Part shown: positions 47,717 through 58,845 of the stretch, one piece after another
How the letters are laid out: every line of letters starts with the position of its first letter
How positions within the stretch are numbered: position 1 is the stretch's first letter
Source: Megalonaias nervosa
Taxonomy: Eukaryota; Mollusca; Bivalvia; Unionida; Unionidae
DNA: 64,000 nucleotides
Direction: 5' to 3'
Assembly: GCA_016617855.1 (NCBI GenBank)
Contig: JAECUM010001836.1
Span: 62,001-126,000, forward strand
The notes under the pieces: generated by a model
Seen by the model: only the letters and a program-made list of their open reading frames with translations
Database searches by the model: none
Told to the model about the DNA's origin: nothing
Made by a program: the position numbers and the translations under genes

Positions 47717-48616
47717 AAGAACAGGCTTAATGTTAAAGTTTTCTGTTTTATAGAAAAATAAGTCTGGCTCAGAGATGCTGCCAAGGCATGAAAATGCACA
47801 AATCACACACAATCAATACAAAGTCGCACACGTGGAAAGCAGTCTTTCCGAAATTAGTTGAAAGTCATGGATATTAAAAATGTTACCTGCACTTAATACA
47901 GTTTTTATTTAACTCTTAGCCAATTAAAGCACTTGTTATGATACAAGTCATACTGCTAGTAAAGGTTTTGTAGCATTTGTTGTGATGCCATTTCAGGTAG
48001 GCAACTGTTTACACCTGGGCACTTCAGCATGACTTGAATAGTTGTTGAACTAAATTTGATTAGTACATTGGGTCCTGGAACAAGCATTCTGTAATAGATT
48101 TAACAGTTCACTGATCAAGAAAGTTTTACAGATGCTTATTTGAAATATGGGCTACCTAGAAAATAAAATACAACTGACTTTCAAAATGGTTCATCTGAAG
48201 ATGACTTTCATTAAGCAGATACGGACTTTGGATAGTGGTGAGGATGATGATTTTTGATGTGTTATGATAAATAAAAAAACATTGTGATTTTGAGCCTCCC
48301 CAAAACATTGTTGAATGCGAGTTCAATGTACATGTTGGATGTAAAAAGATGGTTGCCTTTCAGACTCCTTTTTAGTGGTATTTTTAGATTAAATATCAAA
48401 ATTGAGAATACCAAGCCTACATAAAGCCAGTTTAAAAAGTAGAGAGCAATTTTCATTTCTATTTTTTAATTACTTCATTACTCCGAGATCTTGTGCTACA
48501 AAACTGCAAGCACTTTATGGGTTAAGATAAACTGAGTAAACAAGAATCTAACAAGAAATTAAAATACAGGGATTTTGTCTTTGATCCAAATAACCTCTGT
48601 CAGGACAAGCAGATTA
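47717..48616. other. Intron sequence, nothing recognised
   Basis: No repeat or exon recognised. Confidence 0.45.
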
Positions 48617-48737
48617 TGGCATTGATGGACTTGAAACCCAAATACAGCATTATGGACTAAAAACCCTAACACAGCATTAATGGACTAAAAACCCTAATAT
48701 AGCATTATGGACTAAAAACCCAAATACAGCATTATGA
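48617..48737. repeat. Minisatellite, about 32-bp unit, four copies
   Basis: Unit TATGGACTAAAAACCC followed by AAATACAGCAT; small substitutions between copies. Confidence 0.9.
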
Positions 48738-48855
48738 AACAGGTAAGGAATGTAGTAGTGTAGTCAGCATTGATTCAAGAAAGAGAAACTTTAGCACAGT
48801 TGATGTTGTTGAAAAAATCTTCTTTTGGAGATACACAAGACAGAACCTTTGAGCG

Positions 48856-48975
48856 GTGGAAAATTGTACATAGCAACCATAAAGAACAGTTTAAGGTGGA
48901 AATTTACATAGCAACCATAAAGAACAGTTCAAGGTGGAAAACTCTACACAGCAACCATAAAGAACAGTTCAGAAT
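48856..48975. repeat. Minisatellite, about 42-bp unit, three copies
   Basis: Unit GGTGGAAAATTGTACATAGC then AACCATAAAGAACAGTTYA. A 90-codon frame runs through it and is taken as chance. Confidence 0.9.
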
Positions 48976-49595
48976 CTCTGTGAGCCGAAAACTGTGTTGT
49001 AATAATGCCATATCTATTTGTGTCCATGAGACAAAATTTTAAATGTTTCATATAAATCTGTAACAAAAGCTTTTGTTGGTAATATTCTTAAGTCTTATAT
49101 CTTACTTTTATACATTAAACAATTAAGTTATGACCCCATAATCCTAGTCCCCATATAATTTTGGCTCTTATTTGTTTATCTTGTACACAAGCATTTCTTT
49201 ACATGGTAATGAGTTTCTCATTTTGCAGCATTATGTAGGTACGTTTGCAATAATTAGGAAATGTTAACTGTATATCAGTTTTGGACCTAAGGGGAGTTGA
49301 AATAAAGTATTCTCTAAATGGCTTTACTTATGTGTTATACTTGGATTATTTGCATGCTTCTCAAGCAGAGTTTTGAACTAGCTGTACCTGCAAAGGTGAA
49401 ACAGTTCTGACTTGAAGCCACAATAAAACTCGGCAAGCACATTGTCAGTGTACTTTAGATATTTAAACATATTGCATGGACATTGTCAGTGCACTATGTA
49501 TTTTTACATGCATTGGTTTTATCCTTATGTGTGGATAAAATCTAGTTAGACATATGTTTTTGGACAATGCATATTTCAGTCAGTAAGATTATCAT
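48976..49595. other. Intron sequence, nothing recognised
   Basis: No repeat or exon recognised apart from a short duplicated ACATTGTCAGTG near 49440 and 49479. Confidence 0.4.
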
Positions 49596-49620
49596 CGGAC
49601 CGCTCCAGTGGCCTAGTGAT
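49596..49620 (+). mobile_element. 5' stub of a family-1 SINE
   Basis: GGACCGCTCCAGTGGCCTAG matches the first bases of the copies at 13862 and 63630, then the match stops at GTGATTTTCATT. Retaining only the 5' end is the reverse of usual SINE truncation, so a deletion is likely. Confidence 0.6.
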
Positions 49621-50084
49621 TTTCATTATTTTGCCAATTATGTGGTTGGATGGATATTTTGATTGGTCTGTCAGTAAGATTATTATCATTATTATTATTT
49701 CAGTGTTGTAGTTGGAGATGTTTTGATGCTCTCAATCTGACAGATTGTTTTCATTACTATTGCAACATTGTAATTAGAGGAGATGTTTTGATACTCTCAA
49801 GCTGTCAATAAGATTATTATCATTATTATTATTATTCCAACGTTGTAGTTGCAGGGGATATTTTGATGCTCTTAATCTGTCCATCTGTCTGTTCATCTGT
49901 TTATAACTATATCTTGTGAAGTGCAGATTAACCAGACTTGATACATAGGTTACCCAGGTTGTAACTACCTATGAGATGGGTCTGACTTGAAAGGCCTATC
50001 ATTCTAAGATTTCTGGGTGTCAGGGGTCAGATAAACAAAAACTGCACTATGTTAAAAGCAAGGATGGGAAATGGTGATGCAACT

Positions 50085-50291
50085 GTTACTATTATTATTA
50101 TTGTTGTTGCAGGCATCAGTTTTATTCATTTATTATTATTATTGTTATTGCAGGTATTGGCTTTATTATTATTATTGTTGTCGCAGGTATTGTTTTTATT
50201 TATTTATTATTGTTATTTTTACAGGCATTAGCTTTATTATTATTTGTTTTTATTATCATTATTATTATTACTATTGTTATTATTATTGCAG
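50085..50291 (+). promoter_or_regulatory. (ATT)n tract with five acceptor-like motifs before the TM12 exon
   Basis: A T-rich tract with repeated TTGCAGGCAT or CAGGTATTG-type motifs, with AG at 50111-50112, 50152-50153, 50185-50186, 50223-50224 and the true acceptor 50290-50291. From the second and third AG the sequence is open and in frame with the next exon (138 and 105 nt upstream of its start), encoding only residues such as Ile, Val, Leu, Phe and Ala. The first and fourth are out of frame. The motif repeats look like local duplication of the acceptor. Confidence 0.6.
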
Positions 50292-50384
50292 GCATTGGCC
50301 TCCTCATCATCGCCTCTGGTATTCCAGTCTACATTATATTTGTCTACTGGGAGAACAAACCCAAAGTGATTCTCACCTTTATCG
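50292..50384 (+). CDS. SLC7A8-like: SLC7 transporter, exon with TM12
   Basis: Acceptor TTATTGCAG, donor GTAAGA. Two bases complete Gly, then 30 codons: IGLLIIASGIPVYIIFVYWE, then NKPKVILTFI, with the last base starting Asp. GIGLxIxxSGxPVYxxxVYWxxKPK is the TM12 signature shared with LAT1 and LAT2. The start was fixed by codon phase with the preceding exon; other AGs upstream are in frame (see the tract at 50085-50291). Confidence 0.92.
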
Positions 50385-50827
50385 GTAAGATCAGTGAAAT
50401 TAGATGAGTGACATGTTACTTTAAGTCCCTTTAAAAATGTTTGCCAAAATACAATAAACAGTGAAAATATGTCTTTGTATTACTGGATGACAGCATGCTG
50501 TCCAGTGTGTTCACTGCAGATCTGTTGATTGACTTTAGCGCATAGAAAGCCACCCTAATAGACGTTACAAAAAGACTTATTGAAAATGTTTATTTTGGAT
50601 TCATAGTTACTATGATTTGCAATATGTGTTTATGTAAATAATTTCTTTTTTTAAAAACTGTACAGTCAGCTTGTGAATAATATATCAGTCATATGGTAAA
50701 GTAGGACATAAACTGAGTTTAGAAAATTTTGAATTGTATGGAAGGCAAATAAATGAATTTCTTTACTCTTAGAACACATTTGTTTTTATGATAGAATGTC
50801 AAAAAGTCAAAATAAATTATTCATTTT

Positions 50828-50998
50828 GGGCTAATGGAAATAATATATTAATAAAATCACTTACCCAAAGGGGGCTAATGGAAGTGATTGTGGCTAATGA
50901 AATTACATTAATAAGTTTGCCTACTGTGGGCTAAGGAAGTAATTACATTAATATGTTTACCTACTGTGGGCTAATGGAAGTAATTACATTAATAGATT
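50828..50998. repeat. Minisatellite, about 52-bp unit, three copies
   Basis: Unit GGGCTAATGGAAGTAATTAC then ATTAATANGTTTACCTACTG, repeated with small changes. Confidence 0.85.
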
Positions 50999-51479
50999 TA
51001 TTGTTACAACACATTTTAAAAGTATATAGCACTAAATAGGGACTGCTGAAAGTAACTACATATTGGAAGCTCAGACTTAAGCATATAAAGTCCCTTGAAC
51101 CAACGGGTGATATTTGTAGTTTGACCATCAGTAGAGGACAAAGGGAAGTAACTCCTACTACTCGGTGCTATATCTGATTAGAAATGGTTTGTAGTCAAAT
51201 AGACTAGATAATAGAATCATATACGTGTTCTGTAGCTAATATTGTTGGATCATTCACAGAAACATTTTAGGTAGAAAACTTGTGCTACTCTACTAAACAA
51301 AAGAAACATGCAGGACATAATTAACCAGTCTAAAGTACATTCTTATTAGCTGCAGGGGATTGTACAGTGATTATTAGCTCAAGTGGTCATGGAGTAGAAG
51401 AGATTATTTGATTAGTTTTGTTTTCCATCATCCATCTGTCCATTGTTACAAGTTCATTATCACTACTCCTACTTGGAGG
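50999..51479. other. Intron sequence, nothing recognised
   Basis: No repeat or exon recognised. Confidence 0.4.
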
Positions 51480-52640
51480 ATTGCAGTGAAATTATACACA
51501 AACATCCCATGGTCTAGTTATTTCTAAATGAAAATGGTGCTTCATGGACATTCAATATGGCTGCCACAGCAGCCATCTTGAACTTGTTATCACTACTCCT
51601 TAATGGAGAGACCTCCAGTGGCCAGGTGGTCTTAGCTGTTTGCCTTTGCAGATCACATGCATATCTCATCTCCATCTGTGGGGGTTTTTTGGTTTGGCTG
51701 GGGAAACATGAGTTTGTGAGAAACCTTATCAGTGGCTTCCTGTGGGTGGGTGGGTCGTCCTGGCGTTTTCCTGGGTTCTTCCTCCCACAATTCTGCCATG
51801 TATCATGCAGAAGAAAAGCATTTTATTCACAAAAACAAAAACAAAAAAGACCATCCTCAATAGATAGTCATATCAAGATGGGGTTTTCACTTTGTGATGT
51901 GTAGTTGGCCCTGAATGAAAATTTTGCCAGTCTGATGTTATTTACCACCACCATGGCCACCATCTTTAAATTATTGTCATTGCTACTCCTCCTGTACAGG
52001 ACGTCGTTGACATCAAGGTTTTACCACACTTCTTATGATATCTGGTTGGCTGAAAATGGTGGTTGATTTTTTAAGTCTAATATGACTGCCATAGTGGGTA
52101 TCTTGAAAATCTTGTTATCACTACTTCTGAATGGATGGTCATATCAACACTAAAAATGCTTCTTTTAATGTCTAGTTGGTCCTGAATGAAAATGATTCTG
52201 ATCCACCATCAGTATAGCTATTCATGGCAACTATCTTTGAAATCGTGTAATTGTTACATCAAAAATGGAAAGTCATATTGACATGGAGTTTTTACCAAAT
52301 GACATATTATAATGTTTAGGTGCTTATAGGTGAAAAAGGTGCCGATCTGATATCTATTACACTCGCCATATTGGCCATCTTTAAAATCCTGTTATTTCAA
52401 ATTCAGGAAGTTTGGTTATATTAATGTGGTTTTCACTAAAAGGTTTCTTATGATGTCTGTTTGGTCCTTAAAAGAACAATACTGAACTAAAGTTAAAGTT
52501 GTATTTACATGGGGTTTTCATCAGAAGACTTCATTCTCTAGTCGATTGTAAATGAAAATGGTGCTGATCTGATTTCCAGTAAGGCTGCGACAGTGGCCAT
52601 CTTGAAAATCCTATCTCTTACTCTTCCTGAATGGATGGTC
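51480..52640. repeat. Degenerate tandem repeat (family P), longest array
   Basis: About six to seven diverged units with CATATCAACATGGGGTTTT, TTCTTATGATGTCTAGTTGG, ATGAAAATGGTGC, CAATATGGCTGCCACAGC and ATCTTGAAAATCCTGTTATC blocks. Interrupted by a family-2 SINE (51608-51853). Confidence 0.75.
51608..51853 (+). mobile_element. tRNA-derived SINE (family 2), inside family P
   Basis: Head CCAGTGGCCAGGTGGTCTTA, body TTTGTGAGAAACCTTATCAG, TCCTGGGTTCTTCCTCCC-type block, and a CAAAAACAAAAAC tail. Flanked by TCCTTAATGGA (51597-51607) and TCCTCAATAGA (51854-51864), 9 of 11 identical. The split P unit rejoins across it. Confidence 0.82.
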
Positions 52641-52659
52641 ATATCAACATGGGGTTTTT

Positions 52660-52786
52660 ACTAACAATTTCAATCTGCCGTAAAATAGGACCAGTGTTAC
52701 TAAAAATAGATGTACTTTTAAACATCTTCTCCGGAACCAGTGAACAGATTTTGATCAGATTTGCAAGCATCTTGGCATGAAGACCT

Positions 52787-52820
<34 letters not shown>

Positions 52821-54640
52821 ATCCCTTAACTCAAGAGGTCGTTGGGGCACTACAGTTGACTTTACAACCAATTCTTTCCATCTTTCCCTGTTCTTTACTG
52901 CCCTTTGGGAATCTCCAAATCCCATGCATGTCCACACCTTAATGTTGTCGTCCCACCTCTTATTCTGTCTGCCTCCTCTTATGCACCCTGGCACTGTGCC
53001 TTGCAAGATTGTTTTTGCCAGTCCAGATGATCTTGACATGACCATACCACTTCAATTTGCGCTTTTTTACAGTGGTCAAGAGGTCTTCATAGGATCCGAT
53101 GGCTCGTTGGATCATGTTGTGGACTTCTTCATTGGTTACATGGTCGATGTATGAGATGCCCAAGATCTTGCGGTAGCATCTCATTTCGAAGGCTTGAATC
53201 TTCTTTGTAGATCTGATGTGAGCGTCCATGTTTCACAAGCATACAGAAAGATGGATATGACAATCGAGTGTATCAGCCTTATTTTGGAACCAAAAGCAGT
53301 GTTGGTATCTTTCCATATTGGTCTCAACCTTGTTATTGCTGCTGTTGTCTGGGCAATCCTGCAGAGTAGTTCTGGTTTGGAGCCCTCATCTTTGATAATT
53401 GATCCCAAGTACTTAAGCTTGTGACTCTTTTCAGCTTCTGTCCACTGACCTTTATTTCTCTACTGATCCCATTGGTGTTGTTTGTCATCAGTTTGGTTTC
53501 TTTGGCACTAATCTCCATACTGTGTGCTGTGGAGGTTGTGTCGAGGTGCTCAACCAAGTCAGCCAGTTCTTTTTCATCTCCTGCTAAACCATCAATATCA
53601 TTTGTGAAGCGAAGGTTGGTGATTGTTCTTTCTCCGATGCTGACAGTGCCCTTGTGGTCATGCAAGGCATCCTCCATGATCCTTTCAAGGAAAATGTTGA
53701 AGAGTGTAGGTGACAGTATACATCCCTGTCTGACTGTCACTGAATACTTTCAGATTAGTATAAATGACGCTAAATTACCTTCAGGTATGTCCATTATTAC
53801 CAGAAACAGAAGAATCTCATTTTTTGTGTGAACAATTGCTGTTTTTACAAAAACCTTTTGACCAATTTAAACCAAACTTTGTACAGAGCATCCAGGCATA
53901 AAGGCTTTTAAGTTTTGCAATAGATACAAATCCACCATCAAATATGGTCACCATTGCTAAAAAACCCCCCATAAATGTTGAATTGAATTATTCTCCAAAA
54001 CCGCTAAACAGAATTTGATCAGATTTGACATAAAGCATCCTGGCATGAACACCATACAAATTTATGCAAATGATGCTGATCCACAGTCAGATATGAGGAC
54101 TCCTAAAAATAGTTACAGCCTTTAAATGACATATCCAAAACTGTTGAATAGAGTTCGACCAAATTTTACCGAAGGCATCCTGTCACGCAGACTTTTCACG
54201 TTGGTATAAATGATTCTGATCTGACCAAAAGTATGGTTCCTGTTAATAAAAATAGAAAATGTTGAACATCTCAGACTGAATAGAATTTGACCTAACTTCG
54301 CATAAATCCCCTAGGCATAAAGCTGTTCAGCATTGGTAAAGTGATGCTAATCTGCAATAAATAAAAATATGCAGTTAGTACAAATAGGAAACATGAAATA
54401 ACTTGGAAAATTCTGCTTAGTAGAATTTGACCAAATTTTATAGCAAATGTCATAGCATGTGTGCCTGTTATAGATTTATGCGAATGATGCCATTCTGCAC
54501 TCAAATTTGAATGGCATTGCTAAAAGGAAAACATTTACAGAAGTCTAAAAAAATATCTTGAACAGAAATTCACAAACTCAGACACAAATGATCCTGGCAC
54601 TGGAGGCTAGCTATAATTGGACAAATGACACTGATATGTG
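52660..54640. repeat. Degenerate tandem repeat (family Q), interrupted by a LINE
   Basis: About seven to eight diverged units of the roughly 135-bp Q unit flanking the LINE at 52791-53746. The unit cut by the LINE resumes exactly: GGCATGAAGACCTTTCA before and CTTTCAGATTAGTATAAATG after. Confidence 0.72.
52791..53746 (-). pseudogene. 5'-truncated non-LTR retrotransposon (RT C-terminal part)
   Basis: On the minus strand, with frameshifts, it encodes in order RQGCILSPTLFNIFLERIME (RT), NLRFTNDIDGLAGDEKELAD (the catalytic box), IRLIHSIVISIFLYACETWT, AFEMRCYRKILGISYIDHVT, KRKLKWYGHV and GGRQNKRWDDNIKVWTCMGF, ending LELRD and stop. The usual F(A)DD box reads FTND here, replacing a catalytic Asp with Asn, so it is inactive. 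The stop TGA (52818-52820 on +) is the first unit of a (TGA)n 3' tail, so there is no 3' UTR. Flanked by CTTTCA (52785-52790, 53747-53752). Confidence 0.9.
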
Positions 54641-55483
54641 AGGATGCAAAACTTAGAGAAACATTAAAACATTTGTTTTGATAATGTATATGGATTCAAC
54701 AACACTTGATTTCAACAGGAGCTTCCTTCTGAACCAGAATTTCTTGGTCACCTGCTATTGAGTTCGGCTGTTAGGGAGACATTAGTGTGGTGGACAGTTT
54801 TTTAATCCCACTTGGGCATCTTGTTCTTTTTTCTTGTTTGATGTTGGTAGGGGTTGGCATCACTTTTTACATATTGTCGTAGTCAGATTCACAGAAAAAG
54901 TACAAAGGTACAAAATGACACTAGTATAGGCAGGAAGAACGAGCTTGATGTGACCTAGAGTTATGTCAAGCAGAGACATAGTCGTATGCCATATCAAATG
55001 AGTTCTTTCCCCCAACCCACTACAAAACATGAAAGCAGTTTCATATTTACTCCCTACCCAAGTTTTTATGCATTCTAAATATTTTAGTTTTATGAATGAA
55101 AATTTCAGTACAAACTGGGATTTTATAATAGTTTGATTTACTGCATCTAAAAATATCTACATGTGGATGTCAAAGAAGGCAACTAAGTAGTTCAAATCTG
55201 GGGGCGTGATACAGAATTGCAGGTTGAACAAGATTAAATGGGCTTGTAATATAAATTAGAACTATTCATAAAAGCAATATGTATGTTTATCACTGGAAAA
55301 TTGCTGTCATAGTCGGAAATGTTCCACATGAAGATGAACTTTACTTAAATCTTTTTTTGTTACTTCAGTTTTTAATTATTCCTTTGTGATAAATGTTGTT
55401 AGCAGGAGTGGAATGTATTATTTTTTTCTGATGTTACGGAACTGTTTGAATGCGGAGGCTCATGCAAGAATTTGTAATTTCAG
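54641..55483. other. Intron sequence ahead of the last exon
   Basis: No repeat recognised. Ends in the acceptor TTTGTAATTTCAG. Confidence 0.45.
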
Positions 55484-55548
55484 ATAACTGGACCATACGT
55501 CTACAGAAGTTACTCCTTTGTGTACCTGAGGAGGCTAAGAGTAAATAA
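55484..55548 (+). CDS. SLC7A8-like: SLC7 transporter, last coding exon with C-terminal tail and stop
   Basis: Acceptor AATTTCAG. Two bases complete Asp, then NWTIRLQKLLLCVPEEAKSK and TAA. A short cytoplasmic tail with L(Q/M)xLxxVVPxE is typical of LAT1, xCT and b0,+AT; this one has the same VPEE block but is far shorter than the LAT2 tail of mammals. In b0,+AT a Val-Pro-Pro at this place is known to matter for traffic from the ER; here only the Val-Pro is kept. An AATAAA overlaps the stop codon (55544-55549). Confidence 0.9.
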
Positions 55549-56879
55549 AGACCACATGAAGACACTACCTAGCTAAGAACAGACAACAACAACAGCAACA
55601 GTAATAACATTTGTATTCAGTAAGAGAATTTATAATTTGTAAAATTCATGCTGTTGATCATTTTCTTGCAGTGAATGGTGCGTATAAATTTTTATCAAGG
55701 ACTGTTCCTTGTAGATTTACAAAAATAGAAAAAAAAAAGACAGTGTTGAATAATATGACTATAATTTATATATTTGGCTGAAGTGCACTAATAAGAAGTG
55801 ATCTCAGTTAAAGGGGCATTCACCATTTTAAATTTAAATTTTTTTCCAGTTCATTTAAAAAGTTCAGCGTAAACTTCTCTTATTGTTTGCTTGGCAACTT
55901 ATAAATATCCGAAGTGCTTTTTTGAAGAGATAAAAATATTAAAAATGTGTTATGTGCTCAGTGTGTGAGATGGCTTTTTTTTGCTGGAAGATGGGTTATC
56001 ATCAGCTGCTTATGAAATCTTGTTTACATACACATCACTAAGTAACAGTAGTTTGGTGGTTGTGTAAATGCTTTGTATTTGCGCAGTCCTGAGTTTGGTT
56101 CCCAGGTTTAACATATTCAAGGGAAAGTGGAAGCCCATCCAAGACAAATGCATTTCTTTTTCTTAGTGGGTTAGCTTGACATCAAAAACCAACCTTCTCC
56201 GACATATGAATCATTGTGAGTACTGAACTTGTGATGCAATCAATTTTAAATTAGATGAATGTTACAAGAGGCCAGTATGACATACCATTTTTTAATAATG
56301 CAGTGTATCTGATCTGGTTTTATAATGCCATGGTCTTTTTTAAACCGCTTGGTCACAGATTCTCCCCACTACTAATTGTCAGAAATTGGCTACATGGCTC
56401 AGATTCTTTACTTTGTATAGCACCTGTTCATAGTTTAGTACGCCTTAGATTTAGCTTTAGTACAGTCACACTTGTTTCAACCTATTGTTTGGATTGGTCA
56501 AAATATTTTGGAGTGAGATGTAAAGTCCCTTAAAGTTTTATGATGGTAGTCCCTCATTAGCGGGAAGGTGGTCCAAGGTTTAAGACTCTGTCTAGATATT
56601 CATCACATGTTGCTATTAAAACACTACTATGGGTGTCTGATGTAGCTTCTTTAATGAATAAGCATAATTTAATAAGAACTCTAAAAATGTTAAGTATGAG
56701 GGAGGCAGGTTTTAATCAATGTGAAGAGTTTTGGTTATATTCTAATGCTAAATATTATATTGACAAGATTTTTAAATGTTTAAACTTTTGGGTCTGTCTG
56801 TGTTCGTCATTGCTTTTGCTCGTTGGCAATGGCCATGGTGAACTTGTTGTGTAGTCCTCTGTCCATCATGCCAGCAATT

Positions 56880-57210
56880 ACCATTTGAAACTTTTTTCAA
56901 AATCTCTTTTAATCAATTTACATATGATTTCCAGAGGACATTCAAACATCAAGGCTTTTCAGATTTGTTCATTGGATGCTAATCCATAGTCCAGTCAAGC
57001 AACTACTACTAAAAATAGTTTTTTAAAATCATTTTGAAGGTGATGCCAACAATATTGGCTCGCAATAATGAAAATAGAGAAGCCTTTAAATGACTTCTTC
57101 TGAAATACAGCAACAGAATTGGACCTAATTTGACAAAAGGTACCTGGTATGAAGGTCTTTTTTTTATACTGAGTGTCAAACATTGCTGCCATTACAAAAC
57201 ATTAAAACCT
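56880..57210. repeat. Degenerate family-Q repeat, about two units
   Basis: AACATCAAGGCTTTTCAGAT, ATTGGATGCTAATCC, CTACTAAAAATAG, AACAGAATTGGACCTAATTT and GGTATGAAGGTC blocks in the Q order. Confidence 0.6.
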
Positions 57211-57953
57211 TCAAGTGACTTCATAGAGAAAAAACACTTTTCACACTAGTTGAGGGTGTGGCATTTTTGTGTAGGTAAAAGAGAGTTGTTTTTCATTTGA
57301 AATTTTTTTAGTCTTCATCCATATAAGTAACTCCATATTGAAGTATCTTTTTAGTTAACCATCACGGCTAAACACAGTTATGTTTTATTTTTTAAGCTAT
57401 TCTTTGAGACACAAAATTAAAATAACTTATTTGTAACCTGTAGTATTTATATTTATATTTTTTTTATATATGAAATTAATGTCGGTGTTGACAAGTCACC
57501 TTGCATCATCATTTTACCAGGGTTTTTATTGTAAAACAATAATAGCACCAAAAATAACCAGCACAATCAGTGCACTGCCCTGTCTCTGTGAAGAAAACAA
57601 TAGTTATTTCATATTATATTTAATATTTTATGTTGTTGAACAAAACCTATGTTAACATCAAAATAGTCTTGAAAAATGTCCTTTAAAATCCATAGATCCA
57701 GGAGTGCCATAGTTTTGTGGAGCTTATTGTTTTGTGGTGTAAGATTTTTGCTGTGTTGTAAGTTTCTGTTAGTGAAATAATGTCATTTTGTGCAAACTGT
57801 ATTCTTGATGAACTGTTAGTTTTTAAGTTGTACAAATTTGTCTTGGTATGTTTAGTTTGGCACTTTGTGGAGGTACTTCGCTGTTTATTATACAGTTCTT
57901 AAATATGCTTCATTTAATAAAACATCTTAATGTTCACATGATCTTTGATTGTA

Positions 57954-57959
57954 AATAAA
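57954..57959 (+). terminator. Candidate poly(A) signal AATAAA
   Basis: AATAAA followed within 60 bases by T-rich sequence. A second one lies at 57916-57921. Both fit the end of the transporter mRNA but without transcript evidence. Confidence 0.4.
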
Positions 57960-58105
57960 GGTATTTTCCTCATAAATAGACTTCATTTTTATTTTAAATA
58001 AATTTTAAAAAGGTATTGTTGGTTCTTTTTTTTTAAAATAAAAATCTTCCATACATTATATTGTAAATCTTGACAGGAAGTATCGAAACAAATGAGAACC
58101 TTTAG

Positions 58106-58322
58106 TACCTTATATATGCACAAGTCTAGTCCAACTGCAAACTGCATAGACCCAGATCACCATCATATTTACACTTGCAGATCTATGTCTATGCAGATTA
58201 AGGGTAATCAATAGAATAGACAACATAGACCTGATTTGTTGGCATGTGATGGCAGATCTGTCTATAATGTTTGCTGCTTGACTCGACTTGCAAGCAAACT
58301 TACAAGCAAGTATATACAATAC
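58106..58322. mobile_element. Foldback element copy (family F), full length
   Basis: Arms TACCTTATATATGCACAAGT then CTAGTCCAACTGCAAAC, and GTTTGCTGCTTGACTCGACT then AAGCAAGTATATACAATA. Both modules present but diverged. Confidence 0.8.
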
Positions 58323-58845
58323 TAAATAAATTTCCAAGACTTTCTTATGAAATTGGTTATTACATTTTACATAGCTTCCTTAAGCATAATGAAATTATAA
58401 TCAACAATTTATATCGTATGCCCACATTTTGTTTGTAAGCGTGATCCTTAACATTTGTAGCTACGGATTGTGTAAGCACTTTTATTTCGATATTGACAAC
58501 ATTTGTCTTTGTCAGAAGTGTCAAAACACAAGCAATTTTTTTATTATACATACTTATTTTTTGCTCACTTTTTACCACAATTTTTAAACTACATGTTTTA
58601 TAGGAACACTGTATCTGATTTGAAATGTTATTTCCTTGTATTGAGTTATACACTGTTCATAACTGCCATTTATTTTGTTGCCTTCGTCAACTTTGTTAGT
58701 GTACAGTTACACATATTGAAATTCACTCTTTCAGCTGTTAGACTGTGTTTGATGAATGCCTTTTTGTTGAATTGTAAATAATTGACCTGAATTCACTGTT
58801 AATGCCAGGTATATGACTTGTATGGACGTGTTTGTGCAAGTATCT

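Larger units (their letters stand above)
55549..57980 (+). other. Probable 3' UTR of the transporter gene
   Basis: Sequence after the stop without another gene. The first well-placed poly(A) signals I see are AATAAA at 57916-57921 and 57954-57959. It includes family-Q repeat monomers (about 56880-57210). The extent is inferred; transcription may end elsewhere. Confidence 0.4.

Noticed and set aside
52639..52821. Poly-Met or poly-His open frames
   Set aside because: Trinucleotide tail of the LINE read in two directions.
53421..53831. 136-codon plus-strand frame
   Set aside because: Antisense of the LINE reverse transcriptase, whose minus-strand reading has the recognisable motifs.
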